From contig NW_027480468.1 in NCBI RefSeq assembly GCF_051401765.1, positions 868,001 through 932,000 of the forward strand: 64,000 bases of DNA, written 5' to 3'. The notes beneath the pieces were generated by a model, which was given only the letters and a program-made list of their open reading frames with translations, did not search any database and was not told the origin of the DNA. The translations under genes and the position numbers were made by a program. This document shows, one piece after another, positions 1 to 13,276 of this stretch. Within the stretch, counting starts at the first letter, position 1. Each line of letters starts with the position of its first letter. Origin of the DNA: Calliopsis andreniformis. Lineage: Eukaryota; Arthropoda; Insecta; Hymenoptera; Andrenidae.

Positions 1-2690
1 GTCCTCAATCCTCAATCGTCAGTCTTCAATCCTCAATACTCAATCTTCAATCCCCATCCTCAATCCTCAATCCTCAATCCTCATTCTTCAATCCTCAATA
101 CCCAATCTTCGGTCCTCAATCCTCAATCCTCAATACTCAATCTTCAATCTTCAATCCTCAGTCCTCAAACCTCAATTCTGAATCCTCAATCCTGTATCCT
201 TTGTCTTCAATCCTCAATCCCCAGTCCTCAATCTGCAATACTCATTCCTCAATCCTCAATCCTCAATCCTCAATCCTCAATCCTGAATCCTCAATCCTCA
301 ACCTTCAATCCTCAATACTCAATCTGCATTCCTCAATCCTCAATCCTCAATCCTCAATCCTCATTCTTCAGTCCTCAATACCGAATCCTCAATCTTGAAT
401 CCTCAATCCTCAATCCTCAATTCTCAGTACTCAACCTTCAATCATCAATATTCAATCTTCAATCCTCAATCCTCAATCCTCGATCCTCAATCCTCAATCC
501 ACAATCGTCAATCTCCAATCCTGAATACTCAATCCTCAAGCCTCAATCCTCAATCCTCATCCTTCAATCCTCAATACCCAATCCTCAATCTTCAATCCTC
601 AATCCTTAATCCTCATCCTTCAATCCTCAATACCCAATCCTCAATCTTCAATCCTCAATCCTCAATCCTGAATTCTCAATCCTCAATCCTCAGTCCTCAG
701 TCCTCAAACCTCAATCCTCAACCCTCAGCCCTCATCCTCAATCCTCAATCCTCAATCCTCAATGCTCAATCTTCAATACTCAATACTCAAACTTCAATCC
801 TCAATCCTCAATACGCAATCCTCAATCCTCAATCCTCAATCCTCAATAGTCAGTCTTCAATCCTCAATACTCAATCTTCAATACTCAATCCTCAATCCTC
901 AATCCTCAATCCTCGATCTTCAGTCCTCAATACCCAATCCTCAAACTTCAATCCTCAATCCTCAATCCTCAACACTCGATTCTCAATCCTCAATCCTCAA
1001 TCCTCAATTCTCAATCCTCAATCCTCAGTCCTCAGTCCTCAATACACAATCTTCAATCCTCAATCCTCAATCCTCAATCCTCAATCCTCATTCTTCAATC
1101 CTCAATACCCAATCCTCAATCTTCAATCCTCAATCCTCAATGCTCAATTCTCAACCCTCAATCCTCAGTCCTCAGTCCTCAAACCTCAATCCTCAATAAT
1201 CAATCCTCAATCCTCAATCTTCAAACCTCAACACTCAAACTTCAGTCGTCAATCCTCAATACTCAATCCTCAATCCTCAATCCTCAATCGACAGTCTTCA
1301 ATCCTCAATACTCAATCTTCAATCCTCAATCCTCAATCCTCAATCCTCAATCCTCAGTCCTCAACCCTCAATCGTCAGTCTTCAATCCTCAATACTCAAT
1401 CTTCAATCCCCATCCTCAATCCTCAATCCTCAATCCTCATTCTTCAATCCTCAATACCCAATCTTCAATCCTCAATCCTCAATCCTCAATACTCAATCTT
1501 CAATCTTCAATCCTCAGTCCTCAAACCTCAATTCTGAATCCTCAATCCTGAATCCTTAGTCTTCAATCCTCAATCCCCAATCCTCAATCTACAATACTCA
1601 ATCCTCAATCCTCAATCCTCACTCCTCAATCCTCAATCCTGAATCCACAATCCTCAATCTTCAATCCTCAATACTCAATCTGCATTCCTCAATCCTCAAT
1701 CCTCAATCCTCAATCCTCATTCTTCAGTCCTCAATACCGAATCCTCAATCTTCAATCCTCAATCCTCAATCCTCAATTCTCAGTACTCAATCTTCAATCA
1801 TCAATATTCAATCTTCAATCCTCAATCCTCAATCCTCGATCCTCAATCCTCAATCCACAATCGTCAATCTCCAATCCTGAATACTCAGTCCTCAATCCTC
1901 AATCCTCAATCCTCATCCTTCAATCCTCAATACCCAATCCTCAATCTTCAATCCTCAATCCTCAATCCTCATCCTTCAATCCTCAATACCCAATCCTCAA
2001 GCTTCAATCCTCAATCCTCAATCCTGAATTCTCAATCCTCAATCCTCAGCCCTCAGTCCTCAAACCTCAATCCTCAACCCTCAGCCCTCATCCTCAATCC
2101 TCAATCCTCAATCCTCAATGCTCAATCTTCAATCCTCAATACTCAAACTTCAATCCTCAATCCTCAATACGCAATCCTCAATCCTCAATCCTCAATCCTC
2201 AATCCTCAGCCCTCAGTCCTCAATACACAATCTTCAATCCTCAATCCTCAATCCTCGATCCTCAATCCTCATTCTTCAATCCTCAATACCCAATCCTCAA
2301 TCTTCAATCCTCAATCCTCAATCCTCAACACTCGGTCCTCAATCCTCAATCCTCAATCCTCAATTCTCAATCCTCAATCCTCAGTCCTCAGTCCTCAATC
2401 CTGAATTCTCAATCCTCAATCCTCATTCTTCAATCCTCAATACCCAACCCTCAATCTTCAATCCTCAATCCTCAATGCTCAATTCTCAACCCTCAATCCT
2501 CAGTCCTCAGTCCTCAGACCTCAATCCTCAATCCTCAATCCTCAATCCTCAATCTTCAATCCTCAACACTCAAACTTCAGTCGTCAATCCTCAATACTCA
2601 ATCCTCAATCCTCAATCCTCAATCGACAGTCTTCAATCCTCAATACTCAATCTTCAATCCTCAATCCTCAATCCTCAATCCTCAATCCTG
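1..2690. repeat. Higher-order repeat pair, offset 1,356 bp
   Basis: Bases 1-1,356 match 1,357 onward with the same order of variant units. Landmarks are the 6-bp CCATCC unit, the TCAATAC run and the TCAACAC-TCGATTC/TCGGTCC junction (971 and 2,327). After about 1,050 the offset falls to 1,335 bp, so the right copy lost three heptamers; the TCGACAG landmark lies at 1,288 and 2,623. The copies differ by scattered substitutions and one block near 840-960 against 2,200-2,320, so the pair is older than the 1,613-bp triplication. There is no core module here. Confidence 0.85.
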
Positions 2691-4868
2691 AGTCCTCAAT
2701 CCTCAATCGTCTGTCTTCAATCCTCAATGCTCAATCTTCAATCCCCAATCCTCAATCCTCAATCTTCAATCCTCATTCTTCAATCCTCAATACCCAATCT
2801 TCAATCTTCAATCATCAATCCTCAATCCTCAATTCTCAATCCTCAATCCTAAGTCCTCAATCCTCAAACCTCAATCCTCAACCCTCAGCCCTCATCCTCA
2901 ATCCTAAATCCTCAATCTTCAATCCTCAATCCTCAATCCTCAATACTCAATCTTCAATCCTCAATCCTCAGTCCTCAAACCTCAATACGCAATCCTCAAT
3001 CCTCAATCCTCAATCCTCAATCGTCTGTCTTCAATCCTCAATACTCAATCTTCAATACTCAATCCTCAATCCTCAATCCTCAATCCTCGATCTTCAGTCC
3101 TCAATACCCAATCCTCAAACTTCAATCCTCAATCCTCAATCCTCAACACTCGATCCTCAATCCTCAATCCTCAATCCTCAATTCTCAATCCTCAGTCCTC
3201 AGTCCTCAGTCCTCAATACACAACCTTCAATCCTCAATCCTCAATCCTCAATCCTCAATCCTCGATCTTCAGTCCTCAATACCCAATCCTCAAACTTCAA
3301 TCCTCAATCCTCAATCCTCAACACTCGATCCTCAATCCTCAATCCTCAATCCTCAACCCTCAATCCTCAGTCCTCAGTCCTCAGACCTCAATCCTCAATC
3401 CTCAATCCTCAATCCTCAATCTTCAATCCTCAACACTCAAACTTCAGTCGTCAATCCTCAATACTCAATCCTCAATCCTCAATCCTCAATCGACAGTCTT
3501 CAATCCTCTATCCTCAATCCTCAATCCTCAGTCCTCAGTCCTCAAACCTCAATCCTCAACCCTCAGGCCTCATCCTCAATCCTCAATCCTCAATCCTCAA
3601 TGCTCAATCTTCAATCCTCAATACTCAAACTTCAAACCTCAATCCTCAATACGCAATCCTCAATCCTCAATCCTCAATCCTCAATCGTCTGTCTTCAATC
3701 CTCAATACTCAATCTTCAATACTCAATCCTCAATCCTCAATCCTCAATCCTCGATCTTCAGTCCTCAATACCCAATCCTCAAACTTCAATCCTCAATCCT
3801 CAATCCTCAACACTCGATCCTCAATCCTCAATCCTCAATCCTCAATTCTCAATCCTCAGTCCTCAGTCCTCAGTCCTCAATACACAACCTTCAATCCTCA
3901 ATCCTCAATCCTCAATCCTCAATCCTCACACTTCAATCCTCAATACCCAATCCTCAATCTTCAATCCTCAATCCTCAATGCTCAATTCTCAACCCTCAAT
4001 CCTCAGTCCTTAGTCCTCATACCTCAATCCTCAATCCTCAATCCTCAATCCTCAATCTTCAATCCTCAACACTCAAACTTCAGTCGTCAATCCTCAATAC
4101 TCAATCCTCAATCCTCAATCCTCAATCGACAGTCTTCAATCCTCAATACCCAATCTTCAATCCTCAATCCTCAATCCTCAATCCTCAATCCTCAGTCCTC
4201 AATCCTAAGTCCTCAATCCTCAAACCTCAATCCTCAACCCTCAGCCCTCATCCTCAATCCTAAATCCTCAATCTTCAATCCTCAATCCTCAATCCTCAAT
4301 ACTCAATCTTCAATCCTCAATCCTCAATTCTCAATCCTCAATCCTAAGTCCTCAATCCTCAAACCTCAATCCTCAACCCTCAGCCCTCATCCTCAATCCT
4401 CAATCCTCAATCTTCAATCCTCAATCCTCAATCCCCAATCCTCAATCTTCAATACTCAATCCTCAATCCTCAATCCTCAATCCTCAATCTACAATCCTCG
4501 ATCCTCAATCCTCAATCCTCAGTCCCAAATACTCAATCTTCAATCCATAATCCTCAACCCTCAATCTTCAATACTCAATACTCAATCTTCAATCCTCAAT
4601 CCTCAATCCTCAATCCTCAATCCTCAATCTTCAATCCTCAATACTCAATCTTCAATCCTCAATCCTCAATCCTCAATCCTCAATCCTGAATCCTCAATCC
4701 TCAATCTTCAATCGTCAATACTCAATCTGCAATCCTCAATCCTCAATCCTCAATCCTCAATCCTCATTCTTCGGTCCTCAATACCGAATCCTCAATCATC
4801 AATCCTCAATCCTCAATCCTCAATTCTCAGTACTCAATCTTCAATCATCAATATTTAATCTTCAATCC
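2691..4868. repeat. Coreless heptamer array with a 664-bp internal duplication
   Basis: Only heptamer variants are seen. A segment marked by the TCGTCTG landmark recurs at 3,021 and 3,685 (offset 664 bp) and covers roughly 3,000-3,250 against 3,660-3,910. The TCAGTCC-TCAAACC-TCAACCC-TCAGCCC group followed by a 6-bp unit occurs several times. Nothing gene-like is seen. Confidence 0.8.
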
Positions 4869-4939
4869 TCAATTTCTCAATCCTCAACCCTCAATCCTCA
4901 GCCCTCAATGTTCAATCCGCAATAACTAATCCACAATAT
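4869..4939. repeat. 71-bp upstream module, copy 1
   Basis: Starts with the 8-bp unit TCAATTTC and ends with ACAATAT. It includes the diverged units GCAATAA and CTAATCC. It lies 148 bp upstream of the start of core copy 1, shorter than the 169-183 bp of the other copies because heptamers are missing between the two. Confidence 0.85.
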
Positions 4940-5016
4940 TCAATCCTCTATCCTCTTTCCTCAATCCTCAATCCTGAATCCTCAACCCTGAATCCTCGAT
5001 CTTCAGCTCTCAGTCC

Positions 5017-5156
5017 TCAACAATCAGTTGTCAATCCTTAATTCTCAATAGAATATCATCAATTCACAGCTTTCAATACTCAATACTCAACCTGCAATCT
5101 TCAAATCTCTATCCACAAACATCAATTCTCATCACTCAACGCTCAACGCTCAGTCC
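5017..5156. repeat. 140-bp core, copy 1, class A (reference copy)
   Basis: Twenty consecutive 7-bp units, most two to four changes from TCAATCC, with no phase shift. Unit 1 is TCAACAA, unit 2 TCAGTTG, unit 4 TTAATTC, unit 6 AATATCA, unit 8 ACAGCTT, unit 15 ACAAACA and unit 20 TCAGTCC. Class A is defined by unit 4 TTAATTC, the preceding TCAGCTC unit and units 18-19 TCAACGC. Unit 2 overlaps a short imperfect inverted repeat, CAAC/GTTG, with a 5-nt loop. The core must descend from the array itself rather than from an insertion, because the 7-bp register is kept. Confidence 0.95.
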
Positions 5157-7377
5157 CCAATCCTCAATCTTCAATCCTCAGTCTTCAACACTCAGTCCCC
5201 AATCCTCAATCTTCAATCCTCAATACTCAATCTTCAATCCTCGATCCTCAATCCTCGATCCTCAATCCCCAATCCTCAATCGTCAATCTCCAATCCTGAA
5301 TACTCAATCCTCAATCCTCAATCCTCATCCTTCAATCCTCAATACCCAATCCTCAATCTTCAATCCTCAATCCACAATCCTGAATTCTCAATCCTCAATC
5401 CTCAGTCCTCAGTCCTCAAACCTCAATCCTCAACCCTCAGCCCTCACCCTCAATCCTCAATCCTCAATCCTCAATCCTCAATCTTCAATCCGCAATACTC
5501 AAACTTCAATCCTCAATCCTCAATACGCAATCCTCAATCCTCAATCCTCAATCGTCAGTCTTCAATCCTCAATACTCAATCTTCAATCCTCAATCCTCAA
5601 TCCTCAATCCTCAATCCTCGATCTTCAATACTCAATACCCAATCCTCAATCTTCAATCCTCAATCCTCAATCCCCAACTCTCGGTTCTCAATCCTCAATC
5701 CTCAATCCTCAATACCCAATCCTCAATCTTCAATCCTCAATCCTCAATCCTCAACTCTCGATTCTCAATCCTCAATCCTCAATCCTCAATTCCCAATCCT
5801 CAATCCTGAGCCCTCAGTCCTCAATACACAATCTTCAATCCTCAATCCTCAATCCTCAATCCTCAATCCTCATTCTTCAATCCTCAATACCCAATCCTCA
5901 ATCTTCAATCCTCAATCCTCAATGCTCAATTCTCATCCCTCAATCCTCAGTTCTCAGTCCTCAAACCTCAATCCTCAGTCCTCAATCCTCAACCCTCAAT
6001 CTTCAATCCTCAACACTCAAACTTCAATCGTCAATCCTCAATACTCAATCCTCAATCCTCAATCCTCAATCGACAGTCTTCAATCCTCAATACTCAATCT
6101 TCAATCCTCAATCCTCAGTCCTCAATCCTCAATCCTCAATCCTCAATCCTCAATCCTCAATCCTCAATCCTCAATCCTCAGTCCTCAGTCCTCAAACCTC
6201 AATCCTCAACCGTCAGCCCTCATCCTCAATCCTCAATCCTCAATCTTCAATCCACAATCCTCAATTCTCAATCCTCAATCCTCAATCCTCAGACCTCAAA
6301 CATCAATACTCAACCCTCAGTCCTCGTCCTCAATGCACAACTCTCAATCCTCAATCCTCAATCTTCAATCATCAATATTCATTCTTCAATCCTCAATCCT
6401 CAATCCTCAATCCTCAATCCTCAATCCTCAATCCACAGTCCCCAAACGTCAATCCTGAATCTTCAATCCTCAATACTCAATCTTAAATCCTCAATCCTCA
6501 ATCCTCAATCCTCAATCTTCATTCCTCAATCCTCAATCCTCGATCCTCAATCCTCATTCTTCAATCCTCAATACCCAATCCTCAATCTTCAATCCTCAAT
6601 CCTCAATCCTCAATTCTCAATCCTCAATCCTCGATCCTCAGACCTCAAACATCAATACTCAACCCTCAGTCCTCGTCCTCAATCCACAATCCTCAATCCC
6701 CAATCCTCAATCTTCAATCATCAATATACAATCTTCAGTCCTCAATCCCCAATACTCAATCCGCAATCCTCAATCCTCAATCCTCAATCGTCTGTCTTCA
6801 ATCCTCAATACTCAGTCTTCAATACTCAATCCTCAATCCTCAATCCTCAATCCTCGATCTTCAGTCCTCAATACCCAATCCTCAAACTTCAATCCTCAAT
6901 CCTCAATCCTCAACGCTCGATCCTCAATCCTCAATCCTCAATCCTCAATTCTCAATCCTCAATCCTCAGTCCTCAGTCCTCAATACCCAATCCTCAATCT
7001 TCAATCCTCAATCCTCAATGCTCAATTCTCAACCCTCAGCCCTCAGCCCTCATCCTCAATCCTCAATCCTCAGTCTTCAATCCTCAATCCTCAATCCTCA
7101 ATACTCAATCTTCAATCTTCAATCCTCAGTCCTAAAACCTCAATTCTGAATCCTCAATCCTGAATCCTTAATCTTCAATCCTCAATCCCCAATCCTCAAT
7201 ATTCAATACTCAATCCTCAATCCTCAATCCTCAATCCTCAATCTTCAATCCTCAATCCTCAATCCTCAACCCTCATTCTTCAATCCTCAATACCGAATCA
7301 TCAATCTTCAATCCTCAATCCTCAATCCTCAATTCTCAGTACTCAATCTTCAATCACCAATATTCAATCTTCAATCC

Positions 7378-7448
7378 TCAATTTCTCAATCCTCAACACT
7401 CAATCCTCAGCCCTCAATGTTCAATCCGCAATAACTAATCCACAATCT
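7378..7448. repeat. 71-bp upstream module, copy 2
   Basis: TCAATTTC start, with a TCAACAC unit in place of TCAACCC and ACAATCT at the end. It is 169 bp upstream of core copy 2. Confidence 0.85.
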
Positions 7449-7546
7449 TCAATCCTCAATCCTCAATCCTCAATCCTCAATCCTCAGCCCTCAAACCTCA
7501 ATCCTCAATCCTCAATCCTGAATCCTCGATCTTCAGCTCTCAGTCC

Positions 7547-7686
7547 TCAACAATCAGTTGTCAATCCTTAATTCTCAATAGAATATCATCAATTCACAGC
7601 TTTCAATACTCAATACTCAACCTGCAATCTTCAAATCTCTATCCACAAACATCAATTCTCATCACTCATCGCTCAACGCTCAGTCC
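7547..7686. repeat. 140-bp core, copy 2, class A
   Basis: Differs from copy 1 by TCATCGC at unit 18. Confidence 0.93.
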
Positions 7687-8454
7687 CCAATCCTCAATCT
7701 TCAATCCTCAGTCCTCAACACTCAGTCCCCAATCCTCAATCTTCAATCCTCAATACTCAATCTTCAATCCTCGATCCTCAATTCTCGATCCTCAATCCTC
7801 ACTCCTCAATCGTCAATCTCCAATCCTGAATACTCAATCCTCAATCCTCAATCCTCAATCCTCATTCTTCAATCCTCAATACCCAATCCTCAATCTTCAA
7901 TCCTCAATCCTCAATGCTCAATTCTCAACCCACAATCCTCAGTTCTCAGTCAACAAACCTCAATCCTCAATCCTCAGTTCTCAGTCCTCAAACCTCAATC
8001 CTCAATCCTCAATCCTCAATCCTCAATCCTCAATCCTCAATCCTCAATCCTCAACCCTCAATACTCAATCCCCAGTCCTCAGTCCTCAAACCTCAATCCT
8101 CAGCCCTCAGCGCTCATCCACAATCCTCAATCCTCAATCTTCAATCCACAATCGTCAATTCTCAATCCTCAATCCTCAATCCTCAGACCTCAAACATCAA
8201 TACTCAACCCTCAGTCCTCGTCCTCAATGCACAACCCTCAATCCTCAATCCTCAATCTTCAATCATCAGTATTCTTTCTTCAATCCTCAATCCTCAATCC
8301 TCAATCCTCAATCCTAAACCGTCAATGTTCAATCCGAAATACCCAATCCTCAATCTTCAATCCTCAATCCTCAATCCTCAATCCTCAATCCTCAGCCCGC
8401 AAACCTCAATCCTGAATCCTCAATCCTGAATCCTCAATCTTCAGCCCTCAGTCC

Positions 8455-8595
8455 TCAACAATCAGTTGTCAATCCTCAATCCTCAATAGAATATCATCAA
8501 TTCACAGCTTTCAATACTCAATACTCAACCTGCTATCTTCAAATAGTCTATCCACAAACATCAATTCTCATCACTCAACCCTCAACACTCAGTCC
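8455..8595. repeat. Core, copy 3, class B, with 1-bp insertion
   Basis: Class B: preceded by TCAGCCC, unit 4 is TCAATCC, unit 12 is GCTATCT and units 18-19 are TCAACCC and TCAACAC. One extra base lies at the unit 13/14 junction (around 8,546), so this copy is 141 bp and its right part is shifted in phase. Confidence 0.9.
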
Positions 8596-9314
8596 ACAAT
8601 CCTCAATCTTCAATCCTCCATCCTCAACACTCAGTCCCCAACCCTCAATCTTCAACCCTCAATAATCAATATTCAATCCTCTATCCTCAATCCTCGATCC
8701 TCAGTCCTCAATCCTAAATCGTCAATCTCCAATCCTCAATACTCAATCTTCAATCCTGAATCCTCAATACTCAATCCTCAATCCTCATTCTTAAATCCTC
8801 AATACCCAATCCTCAATCTTCAATCCTCAATCCTCAATCCTGAATTCTCAATCGTCAATCCTCAGTCCTCAGTCTTCAGTCCTCAAACCTCAATCCTCAA
8901 CCCTCAGCCCTCATCCTCAATCCTCAATCCTCAATCTTCAATCCTCAATCTTCAATCCTCAATACTCAAGCTTCAATCCTCAATCCTCAATTTTCAATCC
9001 TCAATAACCAATCCTCAATCTTCAATCCTCAATCCTCAATCCTCAATTCTCGATCCTCAATCCTCAATCCTCAATCGTCAATTCTCAATCCTCAATCCTC
9101 AGTCCTCAATTCTCAATCCTCAACCCGCAGTACGGAGTCCTCAAACCCCAATCCTCAACCCTCAGCCCTCATCGTCAATCCTCAATCCTCAATCCTCAAT
9201 CCTCAATCGTCAATATTCAATCCTCAATACTCAATCTTCAATCCTCAATCCTCAGTCCTCAAACCTCAATTCTGAATCATCAATCCTGAATCCTCAATCT
9301 TCGGCCCTCAGTCC

Positions 9315-9454
9315 TCAACAATCAGTTGTCAACCCTCAGTACTCAATAGTATATCCTCAATTCACAGTTTTGAATGCTCAATACTCAATCTGCAATCATC
9401 AAACCTCTATCCACAAACATCAATTCTCATCACACAACGCTCAACGCTCAGTCC
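9315..9454. repeat. 140-bp core, copy 4, mosaic C/A
   Basis: The left half is class C: preceded by TCGGCCC, unit 4 TCAGTAC, unit 6 TATATCC, unit 8 ACAGTTT, unit 12 GCAATCA. The right end is class A-like (ACAACGC and TCAACGC, then TCAGTCC). This is a likely exchange or conversion product. Units 9 and 18 carry private changes. Confidence 0.88.
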
Positions 9455-10690
9455 CCAATCCTCAATCTTCAATCCTCAGTCCTCAACACTCAGTCCCCAA
9501 TCCTCAATCTTCAATCCTCAATACTCAATCTTCAATCCTCAATCCTCAATCCTCGATCCTCAATCCTCATTCCTCAATCGTCAATCTCCAATCCTGAATA
9601 CTCAATCCTCAATCCTCAATCCTCAATCCTCATCCTTCAATCCTCAATACCCAATCCTCAATCTTCAATCCTCAATCCTCAATCCTGAATTCTCAATCCT
9701 CAATCCTCAGTCCTCAGTCCTCAAACCTCAATCCTCAACCCTCAGCCCTCACCCTCAATCCTCAATCCTCAATCCACAATCCTCAATCTTCAATCCTCAA
9801 TACTCAAACTTCAATCCTCAATCCTCAATACGCAATCCTCAATCCTCAATCCTCCATCGTCAGTCTTCAATCCTCAATACCCAATCTTCAATCCTCAATC
9901 CTCAATCCTCAATCCTCGATCTTCAATCCTCAATACCCAATCCTCAATCTTCAATCCTCAATCCTCAATCCTCAACTCTCGATTCTCAATCCTCAATCCT
10001 CAATCCTCAATTCTCGATCCTCAATCCTCAGTCCTCAGTCCTCAATACACAACCTTCAATCCTCAATCCTCAATCCTCAATCCTCAATCCTCATCCTTCA
10101 ATCCTCAATACCCAATCCTCAATCTTCAATCCTCAATCCTCAATGCTCAATTCTCAACCCACAATCCTCAGTTCTCAGTCCACAAACCTCAATCCTCAAT
10201 CCTCAGTTCTCAGTCCTCAAACCTCAATCCTCAATCCTCAATCCTCAATCCTCAATCCTCAATCCTCAATCCTCAATCCTCAACCCTCAATACTCAATCC
10301 CCAGTCCTCAGTCCTCAAACCTCAATCCTCAGCCCTCAGCGCTCATCCACAATCCTCAATCCTCAATCTTCAATCCACAACCGTCAATTCTCAATCCTCA
10401 ATCCTCAATCCTCAGACCTCAAACATCAATACTCAACCCTCAGTCCTCGTCCTCAATGCACAACCCTCAATCCTCAATCCTCAATCTTCAATCATCAGTA
10501 TTCTTTCTTCAATCCTCAATCCTCAATCCTCAATCCTCAATCCTAAACCGTCAATGTTCAATCCGAAATACCCAATCCTCAATCTTCAATCCTCAATCCT
10601 CAATCCTCAATCCTCAATCCTCAATCCTCAGCCCGCAAACCTCAATCCTGAATCCTCAATCCTGAATCCTCAATCTTCAGCCCTCAGTCC

Positions 10691-10830
10691 TCAACAATCA
10701 GTTGTCAATCCTCAATCCTCAATAGAATATCATCAATTCACAGCTTTCAATACTCAATACTCAACCTGCTATCTTCAAATCTCTATCCACAAACATCAAT
10801 TCTCATCACTCAACCCTCAACACTCAGTCC
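10691..10830. repeat. 140-bp core, copy 5, class B
   Basis: GCTATCT at unit 12; units 18-19 are TCAACCC and TCAACAC. No difference from copy 7 was found by eye. Confidence 0.93.
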
Positions 10831-11704
10831 ACAATCCTCAATCTTCAATCCTCCATCCTCAACACTCAGTCCCCAACCCTCAATCTTCAACCCTCAATAC
10901 TCAATATTCAATCCTCTATCCTCAATCCTCGATCCTCAGTCCTCAATCCTAAATCGTCAATCTCCAATCCTCAATACTCAATCTTCAATCCTGAATCCTC
11001 AATACTCAATCCTCAATCCTCATTCTTAAATCCTCAATACCCAATCCTCAATCTTCAATCCTCAATCCTCAATCCTGAATTCTCAATCCTCAATCCTCAG
11101 TCCTCAGTCTTCAGTCCTCAAACCTCAATCCTCAACCCTCAGCCCTCACCCTCAATCCTCAATCCTCAATCCACAATCCTCAATCTTCAATCCTCAATAC
11201 TCAAACTTCAATCCTCAATCCTCAATACGCAATCCTCAATCCTCAATCCTCCATCGTCAGTCTTCAATCCTCAATACCCAATCTTCAATCCTCAATCCTC
11301 AATCCTCAATCCTCGATCTTCAATCCTCAATACCCAATCCTCAATCTTCAATCCTCAATCCTCAATCCTCAACTCTCGATTCTCAATCCTCAATCCTCAA
11401 TCCTCAATTCTCGATCCTCAATCCTCAGTCCTCAGTCCTCAATACACAACCTTCAATCCTCAATCCTCAATCCTCAATCCTCAATCCTCATTCTTCAATC
11501 CTCAATACCCAATCCTCAATCTTCAATCCTCAATCCTCAATGCTCAATTCTCAACCCACAATCCTCAGTTCTCAGTCCACAAACCTCAATCCTCAATCCT
11601 CAGTTCTCAGTCCTCAAACCTCAATCCTCAATCCTCAATCCTCAGCCCTCAAACCTCAATCCTGAATCCTCAATCCTGAATCCTCGATCTTCAGCTCTCA
11701 GTCC

Positions 11705-11844
11705 TCAACAATCAGTTGTCAATCCTTAATTCTCAATAGAATATCATCAATTCACAGCTTTCAATACTCAATACTCAACCTGCAATCTTCAAATCTCTAT
11801 CCACAAACATCAATTCTCATCACTCAACGCTCAACGCTCAGTCC
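11705..11844. repeat. 140-bp core, copy 6, class A, no upstream module
   Basis: The core matches copy 1, but the TCAATTTC module is absent to the left. The array joins a different segment at about 11,641, directly before TCAGCCC, which marks an exchange junction. Confidence 0.92.
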
Positions 11845-11959
11845 CCAATCCTCAATCTTCAATCCTCAGTCCTCAACACTCAGTCCCCAATCCTCAATCT
11901 TCAATCCTCAATACTCAATCTTCAATCCTCGATCCTCAATTCTCGATCCTCAATCCTCA

Positions 11960-12060
11960 CTCCTCAATCGTCAATCTCCAATCCTGAATACTCAATCCTC
12001 AATCCTCAATCCTCAATCCTCAATCGTCAATCTCCAATCCTGAATACTCAATCCTCAATC
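11960..12060. repeat. Local 56-bp tandem duplication
   Basis: The group from TCAATCG through CCAATCC and TGAATAC occurs twice in a row here but once at most equivalent sites. It amounts to an eight-heptamer expansion. Confidence 0.8.
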
Positions 12061-13136
12061 CTCAATCCTCAATCCTCATCCTTCAATCCTCAATACCCAA
12101 TCCTCAATCTTCAATCCTCAATCCTCAATCCTGAATTCTCAATCCTCAATCCTCAGTCCTCAGTCCTCAAACCTCAATCCTCAACCCTCAGCCCTCACCC
12201 TCAATCCTCAATCCTCAATCCACAATCCTCAATCTTCAATCCTCAATACTCAAACTTCAATCCTCAATCCTCAATACGCAATCCTCAATCCTCAATCCTC
12301 CATCGTCAGTCTTCAATCCTCAATACCCAATCTTCAATCCTCAATCCTCAATCCTCAATCCTCGATCTTCAATCCTCAATACCCAATCCTCAATCTTCAA
12401 TCCTCAATCCTCAATCCTCAACTCTCGATTCTCAATCCTCAATCCTCAATCCTCAATTCTCGATCCTCAATCCTCAGTCCTCAGTCCTCAATACACAACC
12501 TTCAATCCTCAATCCTCAATCCTCAATCCTCAATCCTCATTCTTCAATCCTCAATACCCAATCTTCAATCTTCAATCCTCAATCCTCAATGCTCAATTCT
12601 CAACCCACAATCCTCAGTTCTCAGTCCACAAACCTCAATCCTCAATCCTCAGTTCTCAGTCCTCAAACCTCAATCCTCAATCCTCAATCCTCAATCCTCA
12701 ATCCTCAATCCTCAATCCTCAATCCTCAACCCTCAATACTCAATCCCCAGTCCTCAGTCCTCAAACCTCAATCCTCAGCCCTCAGCGCTCATCCACAATC
12801 CTCAATCCTCAATCTTCAATCCACAACCGTCAATTCTCAATCCTCAATCCTCAATCCTCAGACCTCAAACATCAATACTCAACCCTCAGTCCTCGTCCTC
12901 AATGCACAACCCTCAATCCTCAATCCTCAATCTTCAATCATCAGTATTCTTTCTTCAATCCTCAATCCTCAATCCTCAATCCTCAATCCTAAACCGTCAA
13001 TGTTCAATCCGAAATACCCAATCCTCAATCTTCAATCCTCAATCCTCAATCCTCAATCCTCAATCCTCAATCCTCAGCCCGCAAACCTCAATCCTGAATC
13101 CTCAATCCTGAATCCTCAATCTTCAGCCCTCAGTCC

Positions 13137-13276
13137 TCAACAATCAGTTGTCAATCCTCAATCCTCAATAGAATATCATCAATTCACAGCTTTCAATACT
13201 CAATACTCAACCTGCTATCTTCAAATCTCTATCCACAAACATCAATTCTCATCACTCAACCCTCAACACTCAGTCC
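13137..13276. repeat. 140-bp core, copy 7, class B
   Basis: Partner of copy 5 in the 2,446-bp duplication. Confidence 0.93.

Larger units (their letters stand above)
6610..8050. repeat. Block duplicated about 8.3 kb away (left copy)
   Basis: The variant order around TCGTCTG (6,788), the upstream module (7,378) and the class A core (7,547) is repeated at 15,083, 15,715 and 15,884. The offset is 8,295 bp at the left and 8,337 bp at the right, a difference of six heptamers. The outer boundaries are approximate. Confidence 0.75.

Noticed and set aside
395..1537. Long + strand open frames (for example 395-1,537, and 16,265-18,109 with 614 codons) as protein genes
   Set aside because: They are the reading-frame consequence of the 7-bp unit. 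Overlapping frames give the same NPQSSIL period, starts arise from single-base TCAATGC/TCAATGT variants and stops from TGAATCC, TAAATCC or TCAATAG variants. There is no conserved start, length, codon preference or domain, and near-identical repeat copies end at different places.
4869..4939. Splice branch point (CTAAT) with pyrimidine-rich tract and CAG acceptors
   Set aside because: The strand is pyrimidine-rich everywhere and TCAG is a common variant, so acceptor-like strings are trivial. I saw no donor-site consensus or exon.
5017..5040. Regulatory hairpin or E-box/MYB site at CAAC...GTTG in core units 1-2
   Set aside because: The stem is only 4 bp and CAGTTG is a 6-bp match expected by chance. 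It recurs merely because the core recurs.
5017..5156. Core as an inserted mobile element or tRNA/SINE-derived sequence
   Set aside because: It keeps the 7-bp register with the flanks, has no target-site duplication, terminal inverted repeat, poly(A) or RNA polymerase III box pattern, and aligns unit by unit with TCAATCC.
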